From contig OY987266.1 of the NCBI GenBank assembly GCA_963920665.1, positions 27,483,439 through 27,547,438 of the forward strand: a stretch of DNA of 64,000 nucleotides, in the 5' to 3' direction. Positions within the stretch are counted from its first letter, which is position 1. Every line of letters starts with the position of its first letter. Source of the stretch: Straminergon stramineum (taxonomy: Eukaryota; Streptophyta; Bryopsida; Hypnales; Calliergonaceae). Below the pieces are notes generated by a model. That model searched no databases. It saw nothing but the letters and a program-made list of their open reading frames with translations, and was not told the origin of the DNA. The position numbers and the translations under genes are program-made. Shown here one piece after another: positions 25,811 through 38,954 of this stretch.

Positions 25811-27010
25811 TATATTATCAAATCCTAAAAAAAGTCAAATTCTACGATCAAAAATCAATTAAAATTCTTCATATTCAATCCACAATAGCAAAGTCAAGTC
25901 TCTTGATACTAAAGTCAAAGTTATTATCTCACAATCTATGAACTTCCATTGGATTTGCAATGTTTATTGATGGGAGGTAGGTCAAATAAATGTCACACCC
26001 TAGCAAGTCCAATCCCTCACGGACACCCTTGTAACCCTAAGGGTTTCACCAATGTCATTGGACTCATTTGTGGCAAAGTAACTAACCATGATGTCGATTG
26101 GATTATCTACAGGAAAAGGATCATATTGATCTATTAGGCACAGGACTTTCAATTAACCTGAAAAAAAATCCGATATCACTTTTCTTAAGGAAAGTGCCCA
26201 GAAGAACATAAAGGCTCTCATTAGAGAAAAGTTGGACAAGTACTTAAATCGCTCAAGTTACTCATGCGCAGAACCAACATCCACTCTTTTGAACTACAAA
26301 TTTGCAACTTCTAATCGACTTATAAAGTCGCCAATAAAGTGCATGATTGCCCAGTAACCAACGCAGGGTTAAAAACCCTAAATCTTACAAGCTTCAGCAC
26401 TGAAATAATGGCCAATTGGCATGATGAGAGTACTGAACACCCCAAACTGCGGTTTCTGCTAATTTCTATGCTGAATTGTCTTCTTAATTGTCTGCTTATT
26501 TGTTCTCTGGAGTCTATTCGGGGTGAAGACATCCACGAAAGAGACTCTGCTCAACGTACAGCGCTGAATGGAAACTCTACTCCAATAATAGAATTTTCCT
26601 TCAGCACGGCATGATTCAGCAAAGACACGGGAGTGCCACATTCCATGCATAGTCGAAGTTATGAATAAGCCTTACTTTAGCGATATTTGAACCCCCCTAA
26701 CCAGCCCTATTTATTTGGCACCACGGGGCCAGATTGCACCATTTCAAAATCACTGTCTACTTTTCACCAGAAAAAAGTAATCTTTCTTCACCAGCAATTT
26801 TCCATTTCTATTTAAAAAGTGGATGAATTCGCCAAATTTGGATGAAAAAGTGCATGAATATGATTAAAAAGTGTATTTTAGTCCAAAAGATGGATGAATG
26901 TAGCAATACAATACTTCACCAAATTTTAAGTGATCGCCATTCTGGCACTTTCTAAAAAAAAGTAAAAAAAGGGGTTGCCCCTAACATCAACTTTGATGTG
27001 CGAAGTTCCA
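25811..27010. other. Noncoding stretch
   Basis: No gene seen; includes the presumed 3' flank of the minus-strand NLR gene. Confidence 0.4.
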
Positions 27011-27016
27011 TTTATT
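27011..27016 (-). terminator. Possible polyadenylation signal of the NLR gene
   Basis: AATAAA on the minus strand, about 200 bp downstream of the TGA stop of the hydrolase-NB-ARC-LRR gene. Confidence 0.35.
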
Positions 27017-27219
27017 GAAGATCTCAAGGCCTTGTAAAGAAAAGGAGCACATCAGACTCTGCCCAATCCTCCAATCCCCTGTAAATCAACACCTTTTTGG
27101 TGCACCTTCATGGTCTACGGATAACTGATGGTCACATTTTCCAACCCTATGATTGCATTGCAATTGCAATTTCCCGTCGGCATTACTTCCGTGGCCTAAA
27201 TCACTATCTCCGCCGGCGC

Positions 27220-30200
27220 TCAGGAGCCATCAAGCTCGATTTCACAATTACACAATTCTTGAAGATGATCAAGGTCATCCTCACTCAAATTCCTGCATCC
27301 CCTCACCAAAAACCCTTTCAAGTCAAGCAAAGGCACCTTGCTGCTCAGCGCCGATAATCCACTACATTCTTCGAGTCTAAAAAACTTCAATCTAGGAAAC
27401 ATCCCCAACTCTGGCAGTGCGTTCAAACTACTACAATCATAGATTCTCAGTTGTTGCAGTGCCGTCAAGGGTTTAGTGCAGCTCAACGCCGTTAATCCAC
27501 TACATTCTCCGAGCACAACACTCTTCAATGCTGGAAATAGCCCCAACTCTGGCAGTGCGTTCAAACTACTGCAATCATAGATTCTCAGTTGTTGCAGTGC
27601 TGTCAATGGTCCAGTGCAGCTCAACGCCGTCACCCCACTACATGTCTGCAGAACAAGTTCTGTCAAAGCTGGAAACACATTCAGATCTGGCAGCGCTTTC
27701 AAACCCCCACAAAATTTTATTTGAAGCTGCTGCAATGCTATCGAAGGGGCGATGCTGCGCAACGTTGTTAATTCGTTACATTTATGGAGCCAGAGTTCTC
27801 CCAATGCCGGAAACATCACCAGATCTGGCAGTGTTTTCAATCTGCCTTCACTAGGAAGCTGGAGATTCGTCAATGCGATCATGGGCTCACGACTGGTCAG
27901 CTTTGTCAAGCTCCTACATCCCATCAAGTTAAGGCTATGCAGTCGAGGGAAGTTGCTCAGATCGGGCAGCTCCTTCAGCGCTGGTAAATCCCAACAACTC
28001 AACGTCTCTAACTGCGAAAAGGCTCCAATGCTCCTCAGATCTTCTAAGTTCCTGCAACGCCACAACTTCAATGTCCGCAAACTCGTACGCCTCTGAGAGT
28101 CCGGAAGATCAAATCGGCCACTAATAGCATCCGATCTCGAGGGACTCACCTCAACCTGTCCCAATCTGGCATCCCAACCTCTCAGCCTGCGGCAATCCGT
28201 GATCGTCAGCGATTCCAATCTTGTGAGTCTCTGCAAGTCAGGTACTCTCTCTAACTGCTGGCATTGCGTTATATGAAGTCTCTCCAACGCGATCAAATTG
28301 CTCAAACCCGAGACATCCTTGAACTCACACTCCTCAATATTCAACGTTTGTAAACTTATCAAACTCCGGAAACAAGGCAGCTCGTCCACACCACTACAAT
28401 AACCAATATCGAGAGTATGCAACATCAGCAAGGTGTCCAATCCGTTCAATCCTGCTAAACTCCACCCAAGGATATTTATTTCCTGCAGCTTTGTTAGCTG
28501 TCGTAGGTTGGGCCACTCTACTACGTCTCGAAAGTCGGCCTCCACTCTCTGCAAAGAAATTAAGTTGCCAAGCCCCGGCACTTCCTCCACAGGACACCCA
28601 TGTAGCAGTAATACTCGAAGATTTCTCAAATTGCGCATATCAGGCAAATTTAATTTATCTGATCCATAGCATCTAGAGCCATCAAGCTCCTCCAGAGCCA
28701 CTAAAGCACCTAGTCCTGGCACGTCTCTGATTAAAGGGCAATCAGAAATGTCCAATTTCCACAGATTTCTCAGCCTTCGTAGGTTAGGCAACATCTCGAG
28801 CTTCTCGCAACCTTGACAATGAAGTTCCTCCAAATTGATCAAAACATCGACACCAGGGCAGCTACGCAACCGACTGCACTTTCCAAGAACCAGTACTCTC
28901 AGGTTCATAAAAATCGAGCCTAAACCAGTCACGGTATCCACGTTCTTACAACCGTAGAAGATTGCCATGCGCATTGAAATCAAGCTTTTCATATCCGGCA
29001 GCTCGTCACCTCCATTATCAATCAACTGCAGATGTTGCAGCTCTTCAAGATACCTAATCTGTTTCATCAACTGTCTTGAACTGATCCTCGACTCACAATG
29101 GTATTTAAGACTTTCCATGCTCTCTTCTGGGAACTCTCGTAAGGATGACTCCCAAAATTCCCTAATGATCTGCTTTGGAGAAGGTCGAGAATCCACGTCA
29201 AACCAGTTAAGTCTCAAAAAGATAAGGGACTTTGGCAAACTTTCTAGAACCAATCTGTGTAGGTAATATCCCGATACTTCCAAGCTCTTCAGGTAAGCAA
29301 GTCCTGACAGATTCAGAGAGACCTTCTTTGTCATGTTGAAACCCGTTATCTTCAACACGGTAACCTTGGAGAAATCAGCAAAATTAACTCTCTCCAATGC
29401 GCTTTCAAGATTTTTGCCGATAAAAGCCATGCGCTTCACATTCTCCGGACAACTTGCAGACAGACTTGTATCGACAAGTTCACTGCGATCCTCTGCCTCA
29501 TACACCCAATGTGAATATGTCAACCCCCGATGTCTGGTTTCGGTATCAGAGAACGAACGCCACAAATCATGCACGCCGATCCTCGTATTAATTCCATCGC
29601 CCAAACTCTCCAACAAAGATCTTCTCATCAATCTCACCAACTGCAATCCAACAAAACAACACAATGTCATTCCTAGTCATTACAGCATCCGCACTCTAGC
29701 CAAACACGTCCGCACATCGACAATTCCTCTGCTGAAATCGATCTCGCTTCATCATTGAAAAGTGGAATGAAACAAAGTCAATGAAAAGAAAGATAAGTGC
29801 AACAGAATAAAATTGTAAAAGCATGAAATTAAACACTCACCCCTCTTTTTACATTGTCTTCACTTGGAATTCCATGCACCATACCAAGCCATTTAAACAC
29901 GTTGTACTTCGGATCATTTGATCTGTCATGATCGGGTAAGAAAAGCATGACATCCATAAACAACAGTTGATCCTCGGGTAGTAATGAATCAAAGCTCTTC
30001 CTGAGGATGGAGTATACAGGATGGGTCTTTTCCCTTGATTGGTTGAAGGTGTCTTCATCAATCATCTTCAGTTGTACTTCCCACTCCCCGGGATCAATAC
30101 ATCCCAACTGTCTGCCAAGAACATCCAATGCCAAGGGAAGGTAGTGAAAGCTTCTGTAGCCCTCGCCTTTTTGAAAACGGCATCGCCTTATACATTTTAA

Positions 30201-32459
30201 AATAAGTTCCTCATCCGCTTCATTTCTTGACTGAAATTCAGAGGAATTAGTAAACAAAAACTTTGCTTCTTCTCGCACCAATTCTGGCATTTCAAGACAT
30301 TTGCTGTCATCGAGATACGGTCTTAGACAGGATAATAACTTTTTGGAACGTGCAGTCACCATTACAATGCTTCCAGGTGGAAGCTTTGCCGAAAGATAAC
30401 CCTTAGCTTGCTTGATGGATGCAAAACTATCTGAAAAATTGTCCAGGGCTAGAAAAACTGCTTCTTTGATTCCCTCTTTTAACACAAGACGCAACTGCAA
30501 TCACCACAAAATTGATTTCAAACATTAAACACTCATGTTACCAGACAAGTCCTACAAGAGATCAACTTTAATACATCCTAATAGTTATCTCAATCTTACC
30601 TGACCTTCACCAACTTTATCTAAGCGATCATGGCTTGTGTTGGTGAGGGCCTTCAATACTCTGCGTAGCAATTCCTCTTCGCTGCCCCTTTCCAATTCTG
30701 CGTGGCATACTCTTCCACCAAAATCTGTGAAGAACTCACTGCACAAAGCCTTACAGATAGAAGTTTTGCCAATGCCGCCCATCCCATGCAATCCAACCAC
30801 GCAAAACCCAAAACAACTCTTCTGTTGCTCCACATTAATTTTGTCGATTATCACCTACAGTATAGTGCAAACAAGTCAAAACTTGACACCACCAACAAAT
30901 TTTCAAAAAAAATCCATCCAGTAGAAAACTTCGAATAACATCCAGATCTCCACAACTCTGAAATTTCTTCCTTTTGCATGACTTTAAAATGAAAAACAGT
31001 CTCTAATGTATAGGCACTTATTCCCGCCGTCGCAACAAAACTAGAGTACGCAAAAATTCACAGTTCAAAAGAAATTCGGTTCCGTGCACTCACCTTACAC
31101 AAGCGTTTCATACCCACGAAACTAGGGAGTTCCACAAGATAGTTATTCTTCTGTTTGTTGTCAGCTACCACCGATTCAATGAACTTCTTTAATACCAAGT
31201 AGCTGGTACTTCTTTTGTCTCTAGGTTTGCACACTCCAAAGTGGTCCTCTTGCACAGTATAAATATTCCTGTAGACATGTCGTGCTGAGGCTTCCTCCAC
31301 CACCATTCCACTGAACCCATCCTGAAACAGCACCGTACGCGTACAACAAATCACTGACCAAAAAGCAGAGCACACACGGGCACCTCAAACCACTTTCCTA
31401 TGAAATGAGATGTTTGTTGCACCTCTGTCCAAATGACTACTGCCAAGACCCATGCATAGAAGTGGAGAGATGGAAAACTAGCTCGTTTGTGACTTACAAA
31501 TTGAGTCTCCAGCAATTCAGCAACTACTGCAAATTTCCATTTGCCGGCAAAGGATTCTTTTTCAATACCCTCAAATTCCGAATTGAGGCGGCCAAGCTCT
31601 TTATTGATGACCCTCAGTAGGCCAACCATCTCCCCCATGTTTGGTACATTTACAGCCGTATCAGCCAATTTCGCCCCCAGATGGGGTGTGGCGTAAAAGA
31701 GAAATCCTCCTATGTTTTGGAGAAATTTTTTATACTTCAAATCCTTGCCAAACTTTCTGTATGCTTTGCAAATTATCTCCTTCACCATCAGGCCCCCTAG
31801 ACTATGGGCGACAAACACAACCGGGCAGTTTTCATGTTGGCCAATGTCGTCAATTCCAACCATCTCCTGCACCAGAGTCTCTCCCACCAGATACGCATCC
31901 GTCAGTCCTTGTTGAGCTGTCCTCCAGGCCAAAGAATCATAGGAGAGGAACATGATGCGAGCTCTAGGAAACTCTTTACCCAGCCATGTCTTTGGCCAAC
32001 AAAATTCATTGCCATCTTTGTCCTTCACTCCAGCAATCCAAGTTTTCCAATATGCATCTGTGTACTCAGAGAACTGAAGGCCGTGTATGAACACGATCTC
32101 GATTTCAGGTGGCCCAGCTATACGCTCACTCAGTAAATGCACACGATCGCTGATCTGCACAAGAATTCATTCAAGTGAAGACTTGCATAATAGGTGAATG
32201 TGCATAATAAGCAAAGAATCTTATATGTGATTCATGCATACTCTACTTGTATCAAACAAATATTCAATTCATCCTTCCTCTTTACCAAGTCAGGTGTAAG
32301 AGGTTATTCAGAGTGGCCCACTCCAGTATCTGCTTTGATTCACGCAGCTACTAGGGTAACAGCAGGCGTTAGAGTTACCTTTGTAATGCCATCTGTCGGA
32401 TCAGAGTTGGAGCTACTGGCACGCTTATCAGCTGACGGATCGCTATTAGATACCGACAT
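27220..32459 (-). CDS. Alpha/beta-hydrolase NB-ARC LRR immune receptor (HNL-type NLR)
   Basis: Six exons, all joined by phase-0 GT-AG introns: 32459-32379, 32154-31498, 31321-31094, 30854-30600, 30494-29841 and 29640-27220, giving 1431 codons. Residues 28-~300 form a SERAC1-like alpha/beta-hydrolase, with VFIHGLQF, the nucleophile elbow AHSLGGL (Ser145) and a likely catalytic His273 in QEDHFGVCKP. The NB-ARC follows: P-loop GLHGMGGIGKTS (Lys352), a kinase-2 strand FLALDNF (Asp425), VMVTARS, a GLPLA-like YLPLALDVL and VHD in place of MHD (648-650). From about 690 to the end are some 25 Cys/Leu-rich LRRs. Such receptors are cytoplasmic immune sensors; the hydrolase replaces the usual TIR or coiled-coil signalling domain. 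Splice sites, frame and catalytic motifs are all intact, unlike neighbouring genes. The start is the ATG of a 27-codon first exon, the least certain part. Confidence 0.9.
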
Positions 32460-35008
32460 CTTCGGTGCTGCCCTCGAACTCCCGCACCATTTCTTTACAA
32501 TCTCAAATTTGAGACCCCGTGTTCTACCTTCTCGAACACCCCAATCCTACTGCCCCTTGAATATTTGATACAGGACCTAAAATCGAACATCTATGTCCAA
32601 TTCAATTATACGCATTCCACAGGAAACCACATAACTGGTTGCTTAGGCTTCATTTGAAAGGCTGGAAAGATATCAAGAGAAGAATTTGTCTCTGCAACTG
32701 TATCTGCTGAGTGACTTTGCTTTCATACAAATATCTGCACACCTTCACTGAACAGTTTTTGAACAATAAGAAATCTCAACTTGTTTCTCCTCAATATCAA
32801 ATAGAGCCAACTAAACACCCAGACTCAGCACTCAAATCACAGCGGCCGGAAAATTAGTTTTTAGAGCAACACATATGGGCAACAAAGTCAAAATATCCAG
32901 CTATGAAGAGCAACTCAAGACCACGAACATATGGAAGCCGATCTAGACAGTAAACAATTCCAACTTCAGGTCAAGAACTACATGCTAGCTGCAAACTGCA
33001 TGCATGTAAATTAAACCAATCGATAAATATGCAGTATTACCCGGCTCTGAAACACGTATTGGCTGTGGCTTGAGGGTGGAATAGATGCCCCTGTTCTTTA
33101 TCGCCTCGGGTAACTTTTCAAAGTCTCTTCCTTCTGACACTCACGTTCCTAAAATCACTAGATCCACATACTTCATAAGCGCTCTATCTAGGCAACAGAG
33201 AACGTGTTCAACACTAGGACTACAAAGTTTCTACCAGCTTTCAAAAGCAAAATACTCTACATCAAAATGCACATGAACAGAACTGCGAAATCAGTTGGAT
33301 GCACCTCCACGTGCATAACTGCACGCTAAATAGCCATTACTGTAGTCTTTTACACCCTAGAGAAGATGCGCATTCTAAGTCAAAGCATTCTCGCGACTCT
33401 AGCAGACACTTTCGATGCCAAACTGTATAGATTCCAGAAACGCGGGTGGCGACACTGGTCTTAAAATGAAATGCTAAGGTAACCCAAGAATGAACATAAA
33501 GGGTAGACAAACCCAGTAGAGCGTCAAGTCAGTGACTTCTTTAAACATGTACAGTAAAGGCAAGAATGTCATCAACCCTTAAAAACAAGTACACTCAAGC
33601 AAAGTCGATCCCTATTCTCCACCTACAACTGCTCCGGTCCATTGCCATGGCGCAACTTGTCCACTAGGAACCATCCACATTCACGCTTAAATCAAAAGAC
33701 ATCGCCATCTCGCAGTAACTTTAGACACCCTCCAATCCGGGCTTCCTGGACAACTCTGCAGATTTATTCAAGGAAATTAAATGTGAGAAGAGCACATGAC
33801 ACCAACCCAGCGGCGTATATATGCTGGCTGTTGTCGATGAATAGAATCCTGACCTCACCTCCTGTCTACTGACAAAACAAAACAAAAACCGAAGTACTTA
33901 GACCTCGAACGCTTAAAAGCTGGAGAATTCAAGAAATAACACATTCAAAGATCAAGCGCAACTGCGAGTGTGACACTAGGAGATTCCAAAACTCTGGAAA
34001 CACACACACGCTTGACTAAAACTATCCCTCCTGCAAAACATTGTGCTCGACGAATAGAGCTCAGAACAACCTTTAAATGACACTCCCAAGACCCTCGCAC
34101 ATCTAAGCGTATATGGAATACTTTTTGCACGGCTGGCCGTTCGTGTCTCGAGGTGTTGGGCAGATGCGATTTCAGCCTTCTAGGGTTGGAATTTCATGCA
34201 TTGCAAGTAGGGAATGTTGGTATTGGAGCGTAGAGCATAGAATGAGGAGCAGGGAGCATGAATTGAAGAAAAAATTGCGGAAAAAAACCTAAAGCCTATG
34301 ATCATGGGTTTAGGGTACCTAAAATTGTGGACTCAATTGGCCTCACAAATCTTAGATTCGAAATTCAATTATCCAATCGTGACCTATAGTCGTAGAATTT
34401 GAAAAGGGTTCATCTTTGAAGTAGACAAGTTGGCAATAGTTTAATATGGACACATGTAGAGCATAACAATTGCATGAGAGGCTTCACAATTACAAACATA
34501 ACAATAGAATTACCACACACACACCTAAACAACCAATTTGGAGACTGCAAAATAGAATAGGATTGCTAGCATACAAGCCTATGAGCGGGAGCTTGTGAGC
34601 CTATGAGCGTGTGAGCAGGAAATTTTCAAAATAAAAAAAATGGATGAAAGACCTATGATTGTGGGTTTAGGTAATTTTGTTTTTCTAGAATTGTGAGGTC
34701 ATATTTTCAAAATTTAAATCACTTACAAAACTTTTTTCAAAAAAAGTATTTGCAACAAGAAATTGTATTTGATTTTGATAGGAACCATGCCATGCAGTAG
34801 TGTGAAGGGAAATTAATCACACCAAAGATGTAGCCAAAAAACACACAAATCCAATCATAATCAAAATCAATACATAGTAGTTCACTTCACAAGATATGTC
34901 AATCTTATGAGTCTAATCTATAGTGGACTCTATTGTGGAATCCTTGGTAGTAAATGTATCTAAAGTCTCTCTACCCTTGGATGATGACCCATCTATAAAA
35001 TCTAAACA
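32460..35008. other. 5' flank of the NLR gene, noncoding
   Basis: No gene seen. Presumed promoter and 5' untranslated region of the NLR gene at its left edge; the rest shows no coding or repeat structure I could support. Confidence 0.4.
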
Positions 35009-35756
35009 TTAACCCCTAAAGGATCAAGCTACGTTTTTTTGGCAACATAGTGATTTCAAACAGCTCACTACAAATGAAATTTTCATTTTTCGTCTTTGAA
35101 ATTTTCACACAACACATGTCCGAGGAGTATCTTTATGGCAAAAAAATTTCATAACTTTTGACTACATGGTTAAAAAGTTATTGCATGATATGTAATTTTC
35201 GTTCGATGGTGAGCAGCTTAGGCAACTCATAAAACTTCTTGAAATATCACTTTTTAAAAAAATAAAAATTTGAAATTGATTTTCTAGATTTATATATACA
35301 CTAGAAGTTTTGAATCATTCTAATTTGATTAATGAAATGAAAGTTATGAAGATTTTTAGTTTGTGGGTAGCTATAAAGTCTTTGAAAACCATACCTACTC
35401 ACAAACTAAAAATCCTCATAACTTTATCCTCATTAATCAAACTAGAATGATTAAAATCTTCCGGGGTATATATAAATCTAGAGAATCAATTGCAAATTTT
35501 TATTTTTTTAAAAAGTGATTTTTCAGGAAGTTTTATGAGCTGCCCAAGCTACCCACCATTAAATGAAAATTACATATCATGCAATAACTTTTTAACCATG
35601 TAGTCAAAAGTTATGAAAATTATTGTGCCTTAAAGATACTCCTCGGGCACATACTATGTGAAAATTTCAAAGACAAAAAATAAAAATTCCGTTTGTAGTG
35701 AGCTACCCGAAATTGCCATGTTGCCAAAAAATGCAGCTTGGTCCTTTAGAGGTTAA
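35009..35756. mobile_element. TTAA-flanked foldback element, piggyBac-like termini
   Basis: TTAA is present at 35009-35012 and 35753-35756. The termini CCCCTAAAGGATCAAGCT and its partner CCTCTAAAGGACCAAGCT match the element at 15414-16344. The two halves are inverted copies of each other for roughly 350 bp, separated by a loop of about 25 bp near 35370-35395, so a transcript would form one long hairpin. No coding capacity. Confidence 0.65.
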
Positions 35757-36000
35757 GAGCATATGTATTTGTATAGGTTTTTGGTTTAGAACAACCAAAC
35801 TCTACAAACATCGATGCCATTTGCTCTGCATACATTAGAAGATCAAAAGACTTCTCTGAACTAAGGAGAAGTCTTTGATTCTTCATCAATGCATCTGTTG
35901 GCATCAATCCTTAATGGTTGTAAACAAAAATGATACAATGTTAATATACTCATGAAACATTGAAATGAGTACGTTTAAAAGAATTGAGAAATGTAAAAAC

Positions 36001-37822
36001 TTACTTACTAGATTTATTCTTTCGAAAAAACTTGCAAGGCACCACAATTATAGTGTTTGGGTCTTTGGAGGCCACCACCTCTTGCGGTAATTTTGTCATC
36101 ATCGCAATTAGAGTGGTCTTTTTCATGGGTGGGAGGAGGGCATTGAAAATCTCAATGTCCTCCAAAGCCACAATGTGGCACCCTATGCCATGCCATGACA
36201 TAATCGATGCACCTAAAATAAATAATATCCAATTCATTAGTTGAATGACTCTTTGAATGAATTAAAATTTGAACATATAATCATCAAATTTCAAAACTTA
36301 CTTGTAGATGTTGTACAGTATAGAACCAAATCTCCTTCAAAAGTTGTCCCTTCAATCAAAAACTCGAACAATTTGGGGGCTTTTTCTCTAGCCCCCCTCT
36401 ATGGTATTGCCTCATTCATCAATATGATCTCCTCAATGGTATATTTGATCAAAATGTCATCTTGTCTAATGTCTACTTTTGCCTTCTTTATGAACGATGT
36501 GAGCTTGAAAGAGAAGTTCGATTTCCCTTTTTTGCCAAGGTCACTAGAAGAAATTCACATTTGTCTACTTGATGTGTTTTTGTTAAGTAACACAAAACTA
36601 TGTTGAAACCCCCGGCAATTTAGCAATATTTTAGTCACAATTATGCAAATTTGCGTTTTTTCCAAAACAATTTTGTGCTATTTAATAAAAACACATTAGG
36701 TAGATGAACATGAATTTCTTCTAGTGGGTCTTTCACCAACAGTGTGATTCCAAACTTCAAAGACTACAAGCATCAAAATAAAATTTACATTAGAAATACA
36801 CAAGAAAAATATGCAGTGCCAAATGCCACTCAAATCATGACAAATTTAGGAAATCATATTATGGTGGTAACGTCCAAGGCTGAGGTCAAGTGCACATGGT
36901 TCATACCCAACCACTCCCTTTTCTTTACAAATGTGGGGTATGTCTCATACAACCCCGCAATAGCACCTTTTGAAGTGGCGTTCTATAAGTGAAACATTAT
37001 GATGCAACCGTGGTCCTACAAATGCTTTTCTACAAAGTGAAATGCCATTTGAATACCCTTGTATTCCTTGTTTGCATTCCAAGAAGGCACCAAAGTTGCC
37101 GGAAATGACACTCTTGGAATAGACAAATTTTCTTAATAATCAAAGAATATGAGGTCCACTCCCACTTGACAGGTCACTTCACCGTCATACATGTGAGGTT
37201 TCCCTACCGACAACTACAAACAAACAATTCTCCAAACAATGAATAATTAACAAAGAAAACCTTTTTAAATATTCATTTATATAATAAATTCACAAATTTT
37301 GAATACTAATAGTTTACCTTCTTCAAGAACTCAATCACCTCAGTGTAGCATGTTGGTGCCTCGATGTCTATGTTATCCGTGACATCCACAATAGAAAGAT
37401 TGAGGATCAAATCCTCGGAGTTGACCTCATCATTGTCCTCGAGGACAATGACTTATGTACCTTGAATAACCATGTCTTCCGTCAACTCTGACAATACCGC
37501 CTTCTTCTTCATTCCACTATAAGCTCCGTCATGCATTTGAGAGCCTCAATCCATAGTAGAACTTGCAGGAACTTGGCCACTACCTTCCACCTTTTTCTTG
37601 CCTTTGCCCTTTTCTTCCTTCTCTACCAATTTTGCCAATCACTCTGCTTCTTTCTTTTCTTTTGTTGCATGAATCTCTTGTTCCTTGTCTACTTTCTTCT
37701 TCTCAGCCACTGTCCTCTTCACAATGTCCTTCTTTATCTTTATCTCATTGAGATCTGCGAATTTAAGAACCTCCAAGTCTATAATTCGAAGTCCATCGAA
37801 AGACTTTCGAAAGCTCACTCTC
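36001..37822 (-). pseudogene. Degenerate beta-class DNA methyltransferase-like gene, 3' part
   Basis: Four exon-like blocks. 37822-37318 is a charged linker with KEEKGKGKKKVEG and in-frame TGA, TGA and TAA. 37213-~36860 carries VDLIFFDY, then a stop, then ENL, in the place of motif IV (DPPY), followed by EKHL, a stop, and DHGCIIMFHL. 36543-36302 carries EKAPKLFEFLIEG and GDLVLY. 36212-~36004 carries SASIMSWHGIGCHIVALE. The last two join in frame across a GT-AG intron (phase 1) and read like the motif-I end of an N6/N4 DNA methylase (EKP..LI...GD.VLD.F.G...G......E). The catalytic DPPY and the FxGxG glycines are altered, so enzymatic activity is unlikely even in an unbroken copy. The stops fit C-to-T changes. 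Earlier exons may lie beyond repeat A (42.5-43.2 kb). No phosphatase domain was found downstream. Confidence 0.5.
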
Positions 37823-38049
37823 TAATGAATGAGTAAATGTCACCAGACAATCCAAGTACCACCCTCTACTGGTGAGATTTGTTGTTGTGAACATCTGAAG
37901 TTGGGTTGGGGTGTATATGCATTTTGTTGAACTTTGGTCCAACCATGTGGACAAATATGGAGGTAGATCCCTTCAAGCTATAGCTGTCGCAAGATGGAAA
38001 CTTGGAATCTACTGGGTTAGTATAAAATAGATATATTATAGTATGGACT
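37823..38049 (-). pseudogene. Further coding-like remnant upstream of the methyltransferase-like gene
   Basis: The minus strand reads VGPKFNKMHIHPNPTSDVHN and, past a TAG at 37866, VVLGLSGDIYSFIRE in the same frame. It probably belongs to the gene below; the exon joins are unclear. Confidence 0.3.
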
Positions 38050-38365
38050 TTTTCAAAATTTTCACTAGGCAAACGGAATTAGAATCCGCTTAGCTTAAAC
38101 GTTACATTAAGGCTGAGAAGATGATCTAGGTGTTCCATAAAAGGATCCAGGACGAATCCGGATTCCGGAAACCCGGATAGCGACAGCCTATGTCCTAGAG
38201 TTCCAGTCTAGGAATCTAGGGAACCGTTATGGTAAACGGTCCGCTACTAGGAACGGTCGGTAGAATGACGGGTACTTAACCCTTGCCACTCCCATTTCTC
38301 TCCCCTCTTTCTTCTGCAATAGTTTGCGCACGTGTAGTTGAATGAAAGAGTGGTGAATTAGTGAT

Positions 38366-38950
38366 GCGGGGAGATCACTTAGTGTATCCATAAGAAACCA
38401 CGTGTGTTAAAGTGATTTTTTGACTCCCTATATACTTTTTAATAAATAATAATTTCAACCTATAACTTTGAGCTTTGTTTAATAATGACTATAGGTTTCT
38501 ATTGCCAAAAGTTCCCAACTCAAATAATATATGAAATGATTTTTAGAATAGGTTGAATAATGAACTAAAATGGCATGTTTTTTAACTCAAATATCTATAG
38601 AAAATACATTTTAGATGACAATTGCATTATTATTCAAGAAAAATGAACTTTCAATAGGGTGTTATTTTTAGGAATTTTTTGTTCATTTTTTAGACAATTT
38701 TTTCTTATATAAAATAGGGGTGTGAAAGTTATTTTCAGCTCTACAATGTATCTTTTTACTTCAAAAATTTGTAAATAATTATAATTATCTATCAAAAATA
38801 CCAATAATTCACAACATAAACTTTCAAAGTAGGAGAATCTATTCATATTTTTTTCTTTTCCTTTTATTTAAATTTTAGAATATAATATAGGGGGTCTAAA
38901 ATCTTAACTCACATAGTTCCTAATGGACACACTAAGTGATCTCCCTGGGG
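38366..38950. mobile_element. MITE with 8-bp target duplication, inserted in copy A
   Basis: The inverted termini are about 70 bp and imperfect, with core GGGAGATCACTTAGTGT. The element is flanked by TTAGTGAT at 38358-38365 and 38951-38958. Copy B has the uninterrupted site (GAGTGGTGAGTTAGTGAACG), which confirms the boundaries. An 8-bp duplication fits the hAT superfamily. The AT-rich interior has no gene. Confidence 0.75.
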
Positions 38951-38954
38951 TTAG

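Noticed and set aside
27528..29758. Several plus-strand ORFs of 60-141 codons opposite the LRR exon
   Set aside because: Antisense shadows of a leucine-rich repeat exon with strong codon bias; none has a domain.
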